Assembly: GCA_022447625.1 (NCBI GenBank)
Contig: JAKVAX010000003.1
Location: forward strand, 62,001-126,000
Direction of reading: 5' to 3'
Length of the DNA stretch: 64,000 bases
DNA from: Flavobacteriales bacterium
Lineage (GTDB): Bacteria; Bacteroidota; Bacteroidia; Flavobacteriales_D; Sanyastnellaceae
The translations under genes and the position numbers were made by a program. The notes below the pieces were generated by a model, which ran no database searches, was not told where the DNA came from, and saw nothing but the letters and a program-made list of their open reading frames with translations. Positions 35,821 to 43,910 of this stretch are shown here, piece by piece; position 1 is the stretch's first letter, and every line of letters begins with the position of its first letter.

Positions 35821-37650
35821 TTAGTTGTGTTGCTCAAGAAAGATCTTGGCATTTATGAAGTTGAAAAGGAATTTCTTGTAACTATTTGGGTACTCTTCTT
35901 TGTTCAGCATCTCTTCCATCTTCGAACGGTCGAAGTATTGGTAGATCGCTGAATCATCAAGGAAGTAAGCACGATGCTCAGGGTTTTTGAAGTCAAAGAT
36001 CGAGTTGATCGATGCATTGAAACCTTTCTTCTCACGACTCAAGCGTACTTGATCATTGAGAATTCCCTTCATCGAAGAGCGGAGAATGTACTTGTTGTAC
36101 CCTTCATTGATCAATAGCTCACTTGGGATGCTGTAAGCCCATTCAAAAAGACCCTTGTCAAGGAACGGGCTTCTATTCTCCAAGGAGTACTTCATGCTGT
36201 TCAAATCATCTTCGTGCAAGATGACACGCACGACTTCATTGAAGAGCTCATTCATCATACGGTTGCGAAGGAGACGATCACAGTATTTTGTCTCCGAAAA
36301 CGGCTCATGGAAGTCTTTGTTCAACTGGCTTCGGAAGAGTTCGTTGTTCAGATAAATGTGGTCACGCTTATCTGGGTTATCGAAGTATAGATCAAATTTT
36401 CTGAAGTCAGGGTGGCGAACAAACTGAAGAGGGTATTTCTCCCATTCCGCTTTGAATCGCGCGAATTCCGGATGATTCCTCATCTCGTACATGTGAAGGA
36501 CGAAGTGATCGTAGTATCCGGTGAATAGCTCGTCGGCAGCAGTTCCTGAAATGGAAATCTTAAATCCATTCTTCGCAATCTGCTCTGAAAGGAAACTGTG
36601 GACGAAATATGAAATCGTAGCCACCGGCGCATCGTGGTATTGAACCAGCGACTCGAGGCGACTTATGTTATCTTCGTTTGGATCGAGGATCACCTTGGTG
36701 CTTTCACAACCGGTATCTTCAATTGTAGCTTGAATGTTCTCGTATTCATCGTAACGATGGTCGTTATCAATGATAGAGAACGTGTGTGCGGTGACATTGA
36801 ACTCTTTCGCTGCAATTGAGACCAAACTCGCAGAGTCAACTCCACCGCTTAAGCAGAAAGCAAGAGGTACATCTGAACGCATGCGTAGCTTGACACTGTT
36901 AATCAGACGTTCTCTCGTTCCTTCAATGGCTTCTTCCATTGACATCTTCTGCTCGTTCAGCTTTGGAATCCAGTATGGAGATTCTTTGACCTCGCCTGGG
37001 TTATTCACTGAGACAAATCCATTGTGCGAAAGCGGCAATTCGCGCACACCATGGAAGAAGGTTTCATTCGTTTTGTACAGCGACTTATGACCGTTCACGA
37101 TGTAGCGAAGAATGTGGTCGCTATTTACTTCAAACGGACGATTACCCAATGCTTTCAGGGCCTTTACTTCAGAAGCGAAGTACACACCATCATTGGTTTC
37201 ATGCAGGTAGAAAGGCTTTTCTGCGAATCGATCTCGAGACAACATCAAACGTCCGAGTTTGTCATCCAGCAAGGCAAAAGCCCACATTCCTTCAAAGCGT
37301 TCAGTGCAGCGATCGCCCCATTCTAGGTATGCTTTCACCAGCACTTCTGTATCTGAATCTGTCTGAAAAGCATGACCTAGGGTAATCAGTTCCTCTTTGA
37401 GCTCAACATAGTTGTAGATCTCTCCGTTGAAGGCGAGATGAATATGTTCAAAATGGAATGGCTGATTTGAACGAGGATCAAGATCAATAATGCTCAATCG
37501 ACTGTGCAGCAAGTTGACTTGGCTATCGCCGAAGACGTGGGTGCTATGTCCATTCGCATCCGGACCACGTTTCTCCATCGTTTGAAGCGCCGCGTTGATA
37601 CAAGCTTCATCAAGCTTTTCTTTACCGATATATCCAGCTATTCCGCACAT
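35821..37650 (-). CDS. asnB: Asparagine synthase-type glutamine amidotransferase (second paralogue)
   Basis: The 609-residue product starts MCGIAGYIG with catalytic Cys2, followed by KRGPD, NGEIYNYVEL and TDSDTEVL of the glutaminase domain. The PP-loop of the synthetase domain is SGGVDSAS near residue 267. It is clearly diverged from the paralogue at 18475-20343. Its position between the NeuB-like and NeuA-like genes suggests amidation of a sugar acid of the polymer rather than asparagine supply; this is inference. Confidence 0.9.
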   Translation of the reverse strand: MCGIAGYIGKEKLDEACINAALQTMEKRGPDANGHSTHVFGDSQVNLLHSRLSIIDLDPRSNQPFHFEHIHLAFNGEIYNYVELKEELITLGHAFQTDSDTEVLVKAYLEWGDRCTERFEGMWAFALLDDKLGRLMLSRDRFAEKPFYLHETNDGVYFASEVKALKALGNRPFEVNSDHILRYIVNGHKSLYKTNETFFHGVRELPLSHNGFVSVNNPGEVKESPYWIPKLNEQKMSMEEAIEGTRERLINSVKLRMRSDVPLAFCLSGGVDSASLVSIAAKEFNVTAHTFSIIDNDHRYDEYENIQATIEDTGCESTKVILDPNEDNISRLESLVQYHDAPVATISYFVHSFLSEQIAKNGFKISISGTAADELFTGYYDHFVLHMYEMRNHPEFARFKAEWEKYPLQFVRHPDFRKFDLYFDNPDKRDHIYLNNELFRSQLNKDFHEPFSETKYCDRLLRNRMMNELFNEVVRVILHEDDLNSMKYSLENRSPFLDKGLFEWAYSIPSELLINEGYNKYILRSSMKGILNDQVRLSREKKGFNASINSIFDFKNPEHRAYFLDDSAIYQYFDRSKMEEMLNKEEYPNSYKKFLFNFINAKIFLEQHN

Positions 37651-37652
37651 GG

Positions 37653-38234
37653 TCAGGCAGTATGTAGTGCTTTGAACTCGTCAGAATTCTCGAGTTCTTG
37701 AATGTCTTCAATGGTGTGCACGTCAAGGTTGTTCGCCACAACGAAACCGCAGTGTGCACTGAGGAATTCATTGAAAAGAGCGTGCTTCTTTACGATTCGG
37801 AAAGCGGCATTTTGAACGCCATTTTCATCGGCGCTCATCACCTCCCAAAGTTTGTGGTTGACCATCAAGTCATAGCCACTCTGGAAATGAGCTGCGGTCA
37901 GTTCAGGACTGTTCGCCTGAGCTACAATAACGTTCTCTACTTCTCCGTCAGCAGATACCAACGGGTCCTCCACGGCTTGGCGGATAGCTACGATTTTCGG
38001 AGTGTGGTCATCAGCAAGTTCCTGCGGACGAAGCAACGACTTCGCTCCATACTGTTCTCCAACCTTCAGAATCTCTTCGTCGTCTGAACTCACAAAGATG
38101 TCATCAACGAACGCACATTCTTTCAGGGCATCAATCGTATAAGCAATCAGTGGCTTGCCGAGAAGTGGGTAGATGTTCTTCTTCTCCAGGCGTTTCGAGC
38201 CGCCTCGTGCGGGGATGATAGCGATGGTTCTCAT
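37653..38234 (-). CDS. Short CMP-sugar-acid cytidylyltransferase (NeuA-like)
   Basis: This 193-residue enzyme has the N-terminal signature IAIIPARGGSKRLEKKNI and LGKPLIAYTI, with VSSDDEEILKVGEQYGA, of CMP-acylneuraminate/CMP-pseudaminate synthetases. It should activate a nonulosonic-type acid with CTP. It ends with the family segment VHTIEDIQELE but is 30-40 residues shorter than usual, with the middle part after QANSPELTA compressed. It overlaps the downstream end of the interrupted glycosyltransferase gene by 4 bases. Confidence 0.8.
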   Translation of the reverse strand: MRTIAIIPARGGSKRLEKKNIYPLLGKPLIAYTIDALKECAFVDDIFVSSDDEEILKVGEQYGAKSLLRPQELADDHTPKIVAIRQAVEDPLVSADGEVENVIVAQANSPELTAAHFQSGYDLMVNHKLWEVMSADENGVQNAAFRIVKKHALFNEFLSAHCGFVVANNLDVHTIEDIQELENSDEFKALHTA

Positions 38235-39319
38235 AAAATGCGGTCGAGGATATCACGTGCAATCACCTCCGCTCCATTCGTCGCCATTTCGTGATTCTGC
38301 ATGTTCTGTAGAATCGACTTATACTCATGGTCGATAAAATGCGGGAGGAAACTGTCTAAGTTATTTTCAAAAGTGTCTAACCCGATGAAGGTGGCTAGGC
38401 CTCCTTTCTTCAGGTTGATAATGTTCTCATTCATTTCAGGATTCATCGCCTCTCCAAGAAGCAACATCGGTGTGCGCAATCCAATGCACTCACTAATAGT
38501 GTTGAATCCAGCACGAGCGATAACGAGGTCCATTTCATTGATGTAGTCTACCATGAGTTCATTCTTATCAATGAACGAAAGGTTGTCTTGCTCACGCTCG
38601 AGGTTCGAAGAGACAAAGAACTGGTAGTCATCCAGCGGACGTATATGATCGAGGGCTTTCAGGATACTTGGTCGAAGTACTCCTGCGCCACTATCAATAA
38701 TCAAGATTTTAAACTTCCCTGAATCTTCCACTTTCTTATGGTTGATTTCTCCTCGAAGAATCAAGGGCACTTCTTGAGCATTGTCGCTGTAGTAGTGCAG
38801 GATTTCTTCAGGGGTGAAGGGAGGGAAATACAAGGCATCGGCCATCTTCGCCATTTCAAAGAAACGATAGACTAATTGCGTTTTTAATGGTGGCGGATAC
38901 AGCTTTGAGAAGAACCAATCCCACGTGAAATGGGCGATACCAAACGAAGGCTTGTTGTTTTCCTTGGTGATCGGGAAGGCCTCATAAACAAAGTCAGAAA
39001 TGGCGAAATCATAGTCCCATTCTTCTAACTCTTCTTTGATGTACTCCTCACTTTGTTCGAGGTATCGAGCATACTCTACATGGATCTTGTCAACGTCTGG
39101 CGAACCGTTCGCTTTCTTGTGCCAAGTGATGTTGTTGTATTTGTCGATGGTCTTGACGCCGGTGATCTATCTAGTCGCTGCTTCGAGGTGACGATGGGTC
39201 TGAACCGTGAGGTCAAAATCGCTGTGCAATGAGCGTAGGGCTTCAATGATAGCGCGTTGACGAACGATGTGTCCATATCCTTCGTCTGACAGAAAAATTT
39301 TTCCTTTTAGAGTCTTCAT
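38231..39319 (-). pseudogene. MurG/PseG-like GT-B gene interrupted by one in-frame amber codon
   Basis: The reading frame from the ATG at 39319 encodes about 362 residues. It begins MKTLKGKIFLSDEGYGHIVR, with the G-x-GH-x2-R phosphate-loop motif of MurG/PseG/MJ1255-like proteins. Codon 51 is TAG (complement of 39167-39169), and the same frame then continues open to 38231. The C-terminal half shows VIARAGFNTISECIGLRTPM, the donor-site pattern of GT28-like enzymes. No frameshift is needed, so this is one nonsense change, a read error or readthrough. Either a glycosyltransferase or a nucleotide-sugar hydrolase of the neighbouring NeuB/NeuA-like pathway is possible. The downstream part could restart at the ATG at 38854. 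Confidence 0.8.
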
Positions 39320-39332
39320 TCAAACAAGCCAA

Positions 39333-39370
39333 CTGAAGCATGACAAAAATCGTGATAATCTATGCTTCAG
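39333..39370. repeat. Perfect 9-base inverted repeat in a divergent intergenic region
   Basis: CTGAAGCAT (39333-39341) and ATGCTTCAG (39362-39370) are perfect inverted copies separated by 20 bases. They lie just upstream of the ATG at 39319, in the 268-base gap before the PKD-protein gene at 39588. The spacing fits a protein-binding site better than a terminator hairpin. Nothing else is recognisable in the gap. Confidence 0.5.
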
Positions 39371-39587
39371 CATACTAAGATGAATGAAGTTTCCCACAAT
39401 TGGAAGCGGGTTATCTCCTTTCAGAATCCGCCTACAAGTTCAGTTTTTCGAAAGACTGCCACCACGAATTCCGAATTCTAACCGAATACGACCATTCACG
39501 CTTACAATAATGCCTCATTCTAAAGGGGGAAGGATGGCATGGTTTTGTAGGGGTTCTTTGTATTACAGTAACAGAACAACTACTGAC

Positions 39588-40685
39588 ATGCGCTACATCA
39601 CCTGCTCTCTTCTCTCTCTAACTTTGCTTCTTACAGGCTATTCCTCTCAAGCTCAGGATTGTTCGGCTGAAGTTTCATTTGAATACTCAGTGTTCAATCA
39701 AAGTGTTTTCTTTGACGCTTCTCTTATTGGCCTTTCGGCCGAAGAGGTGGTTACCTACGATTGGGACCTTGGCGATGGAGAGGATTCTATTTTAGAGGAT
39801 CCGGTGCACACTTATCCAGATGCCGGAAGCTACCACGTTTGTTTGACTGTTTTCGTAGAGGGGGGTGAACAAAACTGTGTCGTAGAATACTGTGATCAAA
39901 TTGTCATTGCAGGTGGCCTTCCTTGTCAAGTAAGTGCTTCTTTTTCGGCTTCACAGCCGGAAGCGCTCAGTATCAATACCAACGCTGAAGTTAATTGTGG
40001 AACCTTCACCACAGCAGGCGCCATAACATGGACGCACAACGGAGTGGAGATCGGAAGCGCAGATCAACTTCAAGGACATCAATTTGAAACGGCAGGTGCG
40101 CATGAAGTATGTCTCACCGTTCAAGCTCATTCACCAGGAAATACTTGTAGTACAACAGTATGTGAATTGGTAGAAGTGGAGGCCCCGCAAATGAGCCTTC
40201 AGCCTGAGATCGTGACGAAAGACAATGGATGTAGTTACCGCTTCATCGATGCTACAGAATCAGAATTGGCGATTGTTGATCGATACTGGGATTTTGGAGA
40301 CGGTACAAGTAGTACAGCATCTCAACCGGAAAAGTCATATGATATTAGCGGTAGCTACGAAGTGTGTCTTTCACTAACAGCTGCTTGGTACGGAACGGAA
40401 GAAACACGCACCACATGCACATGGGTAGAGGCGTCATGTGATCAAGACATTCAGAAGCCAGTCGGTGTAAACGTCGAGATCATAGCCAATTCAAGCACGA
40501 TTCAGATGAAAGCAGTGGCAGCAGCTGCCGGAGTTCAATTTGTAGTTCATGACATGTCTGGACGTCAAGTAGCATCAGGAACAGTATCAGATATGCGTAA
40601 GGTACAGGTGGCACAAAAAGGCCTATACCTTGTTTCCATCATTGATGGTCAAGACGTAGAGACAACTAAAGTGTGGGTGCAATAA
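39588..40685 (+). CDS. Secreted PKD-domain protein with T9SS-type C-terminal domain
   Basis: The 365-residue product starts at the ATG at 39588 with the signal peptide MRYITCSLLSLTLLLTGYSS and cleavage near QAQ. Two PKD domains are visible: YDWDLGDGEDSILEDPVHTY and YWDFGDGTSSTASQPEKSY. Cys pairs lie between them. The C-terminal 70 residues (QFVVHDMSGRQVASGTV, KGLYLVSIIDGQDVETTKVW) resemble a T9SS type A sorting domain, so it is probably exported and surface-attached. It is one of two secreted-protein genes interrupting the minus-strand sugar locus and is the only plus-strand gene there. Confidence 0.82.
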   Translation: MRYITCSLLSLTLLLTGYSSQAQDCSAEVSFEYSVFNQSVFFDASLIGLSAEEVVTYDWDLGDGEDSILEDPVHTYPDAGSYHVCLTVFVEGGEQNCVVEYCDQIVIAGGLPCQVSASFSASQPEALSINTNAEVNCGTFTTAGAITWTHNGVEIGSADQLQGHQFETAGAHEVCLTVQAHSPGNTCSTTVCELVEVEAPQMSLQPEIVTKDNGCSYRFIDATESELAIVDRYWDFGDGTSSTASQPEKSYDISGSYEVCLSLTAAWYGTEETRTTCTWVEASCDQDIQKPVGVNVEIIANSSTIQMKAVAAAAGVQFVVHDMSGRQVASGTVSDMRKVQVAQKGLYLVSIIDGQDVETTKVWVQ

Positions 40686-40686
40686 C

Positions 40687-42375
40687 CTACTTGACAATCA
40701 AGCGCGTGGTATGCTTGAAGTCTCTTCCGTGAAGGATGATCGAGTACGTACCCGGTTGCAAATCAGAAGGAATGTCAAACTGCAATGCAGAAGCTTGTTC
40801 TAGCATGGCCACAGGTTGTGTGAATACAACGCGTCCGCTGAGATCATAGATGTCAACGGTTCCGCTTCCTTCTAGATTCAAGCCTCCTACAGCTAGTGTA
40901 GCTATCCCTTCGTCAATAGGGTTAGGATAGACACTGAGTGAATTTGAGAAGAAGTCAAGTTGAATCGGGCTCATCTCTTCATAGTCAGGGGCAATTCCAG
41001 AAGGGTCACCTATTTCAATCTGACAGAAGAAACCATAGTCACCTTCTTGTGGATCATTACATGCATCTTGAGTTCCGAGCATTGGCTTCACGCCAACACG
41101 GTAGAAACCGTCAGGAATACCCAATGGAAGAAGGTAAAGCGATGTCGTATTCACTGAATAAGTCACAATGGCTGGACCAATCGGAGTCATCGTAGGATCA
41201 TTCTCTTCGATGGGAGCAATCTGCCATGCATATTGATCTACCACCTCCAAGAATTCACATTGAAGTGTAGCACCAGGATACTGTGTTGTGTTGCAGTATT
41301 CTGGTCTCACATTCACGTAGGGAAGCGAGTTAATGATGATGAACTCAGGTGCACTCCAAGGGCCCCAAACTCCACAGTACTCGGCGCGTGCTTCAATCAC
41401 GTAAATCTTGTTGTAGCGAATACAATCAATAAGGTCGAAGTAGCAGAATGAAGTTGAGCTTGCTCCGATGTGTGTAAGCACAGTAGATCCACCATCTGTT
41501 GTCAAACGCCATTCGATGTTCTGTCCGTCACCTACATAACGCGCCTTCACATTTTCGGCCATGTCGTAGTTCAATCCTGCGTAGCCAGGCTCCAGCTCAG
41601 TAGTTGGAGCAGCCTCAGTGTAGATCTGTCGTACTTGGTTGTAACCACACCAGTAGCCATCAACTTGTACTTGAACATACACATCATACGTTCTGTCGAA
41701 GCAAAGGCCGCCAACTGCGTTGAGGTTAATGATACCATTTGATCCAGTTACCTCTGCAAGGAATTGGTCTCCGCTATCAACATCTATAAACAGCCAACGA
41801 GACCCTTGAATCAAGCTATTGTAAGGTGTATAGGTAACACGGTTAATTGTTTGATTAATTCGGTATCCTGGAAGACCTACATCCGGAGTAAAAGTTGGGA
41901 ACCAACCAGCGCGAACTTCAGAAGCAGGCAGGTACTCAGTACAAATGTTAAAAGAACCTGCGCCTGCGCTATTTGCAGAGTGAATTCGTAGGTAGTAGTC
42001 GTCGCCGGATACGAGAGTGTTCGCGTAAAGCGTCTCACCTGAATTAGCTCCATTGGTATTCTCACAGGCAACAGAATTGAGCCCATTATCTAGTACTTCG
42101 ATGACCATGTCGAAGTTAGCTGTTGTTCCCGTGATTTTGATGGCTTGTGTGGTTGCGGTGAACGTGTACCAAACGTCGTCATTATCTGTTCCGCTGCATG
42201 CAGCTTCTCCAGAACCTGAAGCACCAAGACTACCCGCAGTTGAGCAAGCAAGACCATCATATGTGTTCTGCATAAAATCGCTCAGGGTGATTGCCACAGC
42301 AGTGCTAGGGTCTTCTTGAGCCATCAATCCACAAGCCGCCAATAGCGACAGTGCAATAGGTATAATTCGTTTCAT
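40687..42375 (-). CDS. Secreted protein with T9SS type A sorting domain
   Basis: The 562-residue product has a signal peptide (RIIPIALSLLAACGLMAQ). Cys15 in LAAC could be read as a lipobox, but cleavage after LMAQ is more usual for T9SS cargo. An N-terminal PPC-like beta domain (DDVWYTFTATTQAIKI, GDDYYLRIHSANS) is followed by a middle region without a named domain. A classical type A sorting domain closes it: YPNPIDEGIATLAVGG, VDIYDLSGRVVFTQP and LQPGTYSIILHGRDF. It converges on the PKD-protein gene with a 1-base gap. Confidence 0.87.
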   Translation of the reverse strand: MKRIIPIALSLLAACGLMAQEDPSTAVAITLSDFMQNTYDGLACSTAGSLGASGSGEAACSGTDNDDVWYTFTATTQAIKITGTTANFDMVIEVLDNGLNSVACENTNGANSGETLYANTLVSGDDYYLRIHSANSAGAGSFNICTEYLPASEVRAGWFPTFTPDVGLPGYRINQTINRVTYTPYNSLIQGSRWLFIDVDSGDQFLAEVTGSNGIINLNAVGGLCFDRTYDVYVQVQVDGYWCGYNQVRQIYTEAAPTTELEPGYAGLNYDMAENVKARYVGDGQNIEWRLTTDGGSTVLTHIGASSTSFCYFDLIDCIRYNKIYVIEARAEYCGVWGPWSAPEFIIINSLPYVNVRPEYCNTTQYPGATLQCEFLEVVDQYAWQIAPIEENDPTMTPIGPAIVTYSVNTTSLYLLPLGIPDGFYRVGVKPMLGTQDACNDPQEGDYGFFCQIEIGDPSGIAPDYEEMSPIQLDFFSNSLSVYPNPIDEGIATLAVGGLNLEGSGTVDIYDLSGRVVFTQPVAMLEQASALQFDIPSDLQPGTYSIILHGRDFKHTTRLIVK

Positions 42376-42394
42376 TTCAGGTCAGTTCTCTCTC

Positions 42395-42419
42395 TATCGC
42401 ACCTCATGAAGGTGCGATA
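42395..42419. promoter_or_regulatory. Perfect 10-base hairpin upstream of the T9SS-protein gene
   Basis: TATCGCACCT (42395-42404) and AGGTGCGATA (42410-42419) form a perfect 10-pair stem with a CATGA loop, about 20 bases before the ATG at 42375. No T run follows on either strand, so it is not a standard terminator. It may be an operator or a 5' leader structure. A second, imperfect stem (CCCAAAGAAT/ATTCTTGGG, about 42466-42490) lies nearer the end of the upstream gene. Confidence 0.5.
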
Positions 42420-42508
42420 TACGTGCATAAGATATAAAAAATCATGCGTTCATACTATTTGGACTCCCAAAGAATCGTCTCATTCTTGGGGTTCAAATCA
42501 GTTCATTT

Positions 42509-43876
42509 CTAAGAGATTAGCTGGGCGATCGCCTGTGGGTCGTAAGGTCCGTAGACTTCTGGTCGTTGAACCTTGTTTTCTTTCGTACCCGATTGATACA
42601 AAGATATAGGATCGTCATCAAACTCGATAGGTGTGGCAATTCCTTGCCTTGCCATTGAGGCTGCGTAGTCTGCTCCGGGAGTGTACTTCTGAAGGCTCAT
42701 GTTCTCTACACCCAAGCCCATGGCGTCAAAGAAAGTAGTGCTATACACCGAAATTTGAATGAGTGACTGAGAAAGGAGATCCATCAAATTGGCTGTCTTT
42801 CCGTAAACCGTGCAATTCGGATGATCGTTGAGGTGTTCGTAGAGCTCAGGTTCCTTTTCGTAGGGGTGAAGTTTGATCCATAATTGCCATTCTGGGTGCT
42901 GTTGTTCGATGGTGCGTAACAACGATTCCGCGTAAGCGACATAATCTTTAGGCATGTTCTTCTGAGCGCCAATAAAAACAGCTTTCACCTTCTCACGGCC
43001 CTGATACTTCTCCCAGCCATCGGTCTGAAGACTGTAGTCACCGGCAATGATCAAGTTTTGAGGATCGTACTCATGACCTTGCGCAAGTACAGTCTTCCAG
43101 TATTGACCAAACAATACCAATTGGTCAGGGAAGATGGCTTGAGCGGCAAAATCTTTGACCATGTCGTGATATACATAATACAAATCTTCCGCTGCGATAA
43201 GGCCATGCTGAAATTCAATCACTTGAATATTCAACATCTTGGCGGCAGCGATAATTCCCTCACGGTGATAGTGGTTGGTCATCAGAAGAGTCTTCACCCC
43301 CTGGCCTTTGAACAGACGGTAGTAGCGGTGGAATTCTTCAAAGAACAGATGAAGAGAGGTGCCCAGATAGGCAGGACCAATTCTGTGTTTACTATTCTTG
43401 TAGACCATCACAACATCTTCAAGCACTTTGCGCTCAGTGGCATCAAGGTGTTTGTTGCCGAAAGACTCAACCTGTTGTTCCCCTACATCGAAAATTAATC
43501 CACTGCGGTGCTGGTGATCACGGATCACAGAGATCTTATCTGCACCAATGGTATCGATGATCTTCGAGAAGTAATACGATTGCTCTTTGCCTTCCTTGTC
43601 GAACCCGGTACGCCCGTCATCAAGAAGAACAATCTCTTTGAGCTTCGAGCGGCGTTCTTTCCGGCGATAAGAACGCAGGGCGAACACCACCTGCTGGAAC
43701 CAGATGGGCTTGTCTAAACGGTGAGGTATGATTTTATGCGTGGTATTGGTCACCTCGTAGGTGATCGCGTGTTGCAAGATCTTGTAGTAATGGAAGATCT
43801 TCCCGCGACCGATGTCTGGAGAGTCCAGACGTTGGTCAATAAGTTGCTGTAATTCAGTGAATGGTAACAGCTGCAT
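42509..43876 (-). CDS. Uncharacterised GT-B-like surface carbohydrate transferase
   Basis: The 455-residue product has no family I can name with certainty. The central VIEFQHGLIAAEDLYYVY and the C-terminal WQLWIKLHPYEKEPELYEH are the two landmarks shared by capsule-type GT-B enzymes (CDP-glycerol, Kdo and polysialyl transferases). LISVYSTTF-like residues (IQISVYSTTFFDAMGLGVEN) complete the nucleotide site. It lies directly downstream of the flippase gene and is probably a glycosyltransferase of the repeat unit. Donor unknown. Confidence 0.65.
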   Translation of the reverse strand: MQLLPFTELQQLIDQRLDSPDIGRGKIFHYYKILQHAITYEVTNTTHKIIPHRLDKPIWFQQVVFALRSYRRKERRSKLKEIVLLDDGRTGFDKEGKEQSYYFSKIIDTIGADKISVIRDHQHRSGLIFDVGEQQVESFGNKHLDATERKVLEDVVMVYKNSKHRIGPAYLGTSLHLFFEEFHRYYRLFKGQGVKTLLMTNHYHREGIIAAAKMLNIQVIEFQHGLIAAEDLYYVYHDMVKDFAAQAIFPDQLVLFGQYWKTVLAQGHEYDPQNLIIAGDYSLQTDGWEKYQGREKVKAVFIGAQKNMPKDYVAYAESLLRTIEQQHPEWQLWIKLHPYEKEPELYEHLNDHPNCTVYGKTANLMDLLSQSLIQISVYSTTFFDAMGLGVENMSLQKYTPGADYAASMARQGIATPIEFDDDPISLYQSGTKENKVQRPEVYGPYDPQAIAQLIS

Positions 43877-43910
43877 AATGGCTTATCTGATGGCGCAAAG
43901 CTAGTAAAGC

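Noticed and set aside
38231-39319. Frameshift as the cause of the broken glycosyltransferase
   Set aside because: Codon-by-codon translation shows the same frame before and after the TAG, so one nonsense codon suffices.
40687-42375. Lipoprotein call from LAAC at residue 15
   Set aside because: The C-terminal T9SS type A domain and a better signal peptidase I site after LMAQ favour soluble T9SS cargo.
42395-42419. Rho-independent terminator
   Set aside because: The stem is perfect, but no T run follows on either strand.
43058-43498. Open frame of 146 residues on the plus strand
   Set aside because: It is antisense to the GT-B-like gene at 42509-43876, whose conserved landmarks show which strand is coding.
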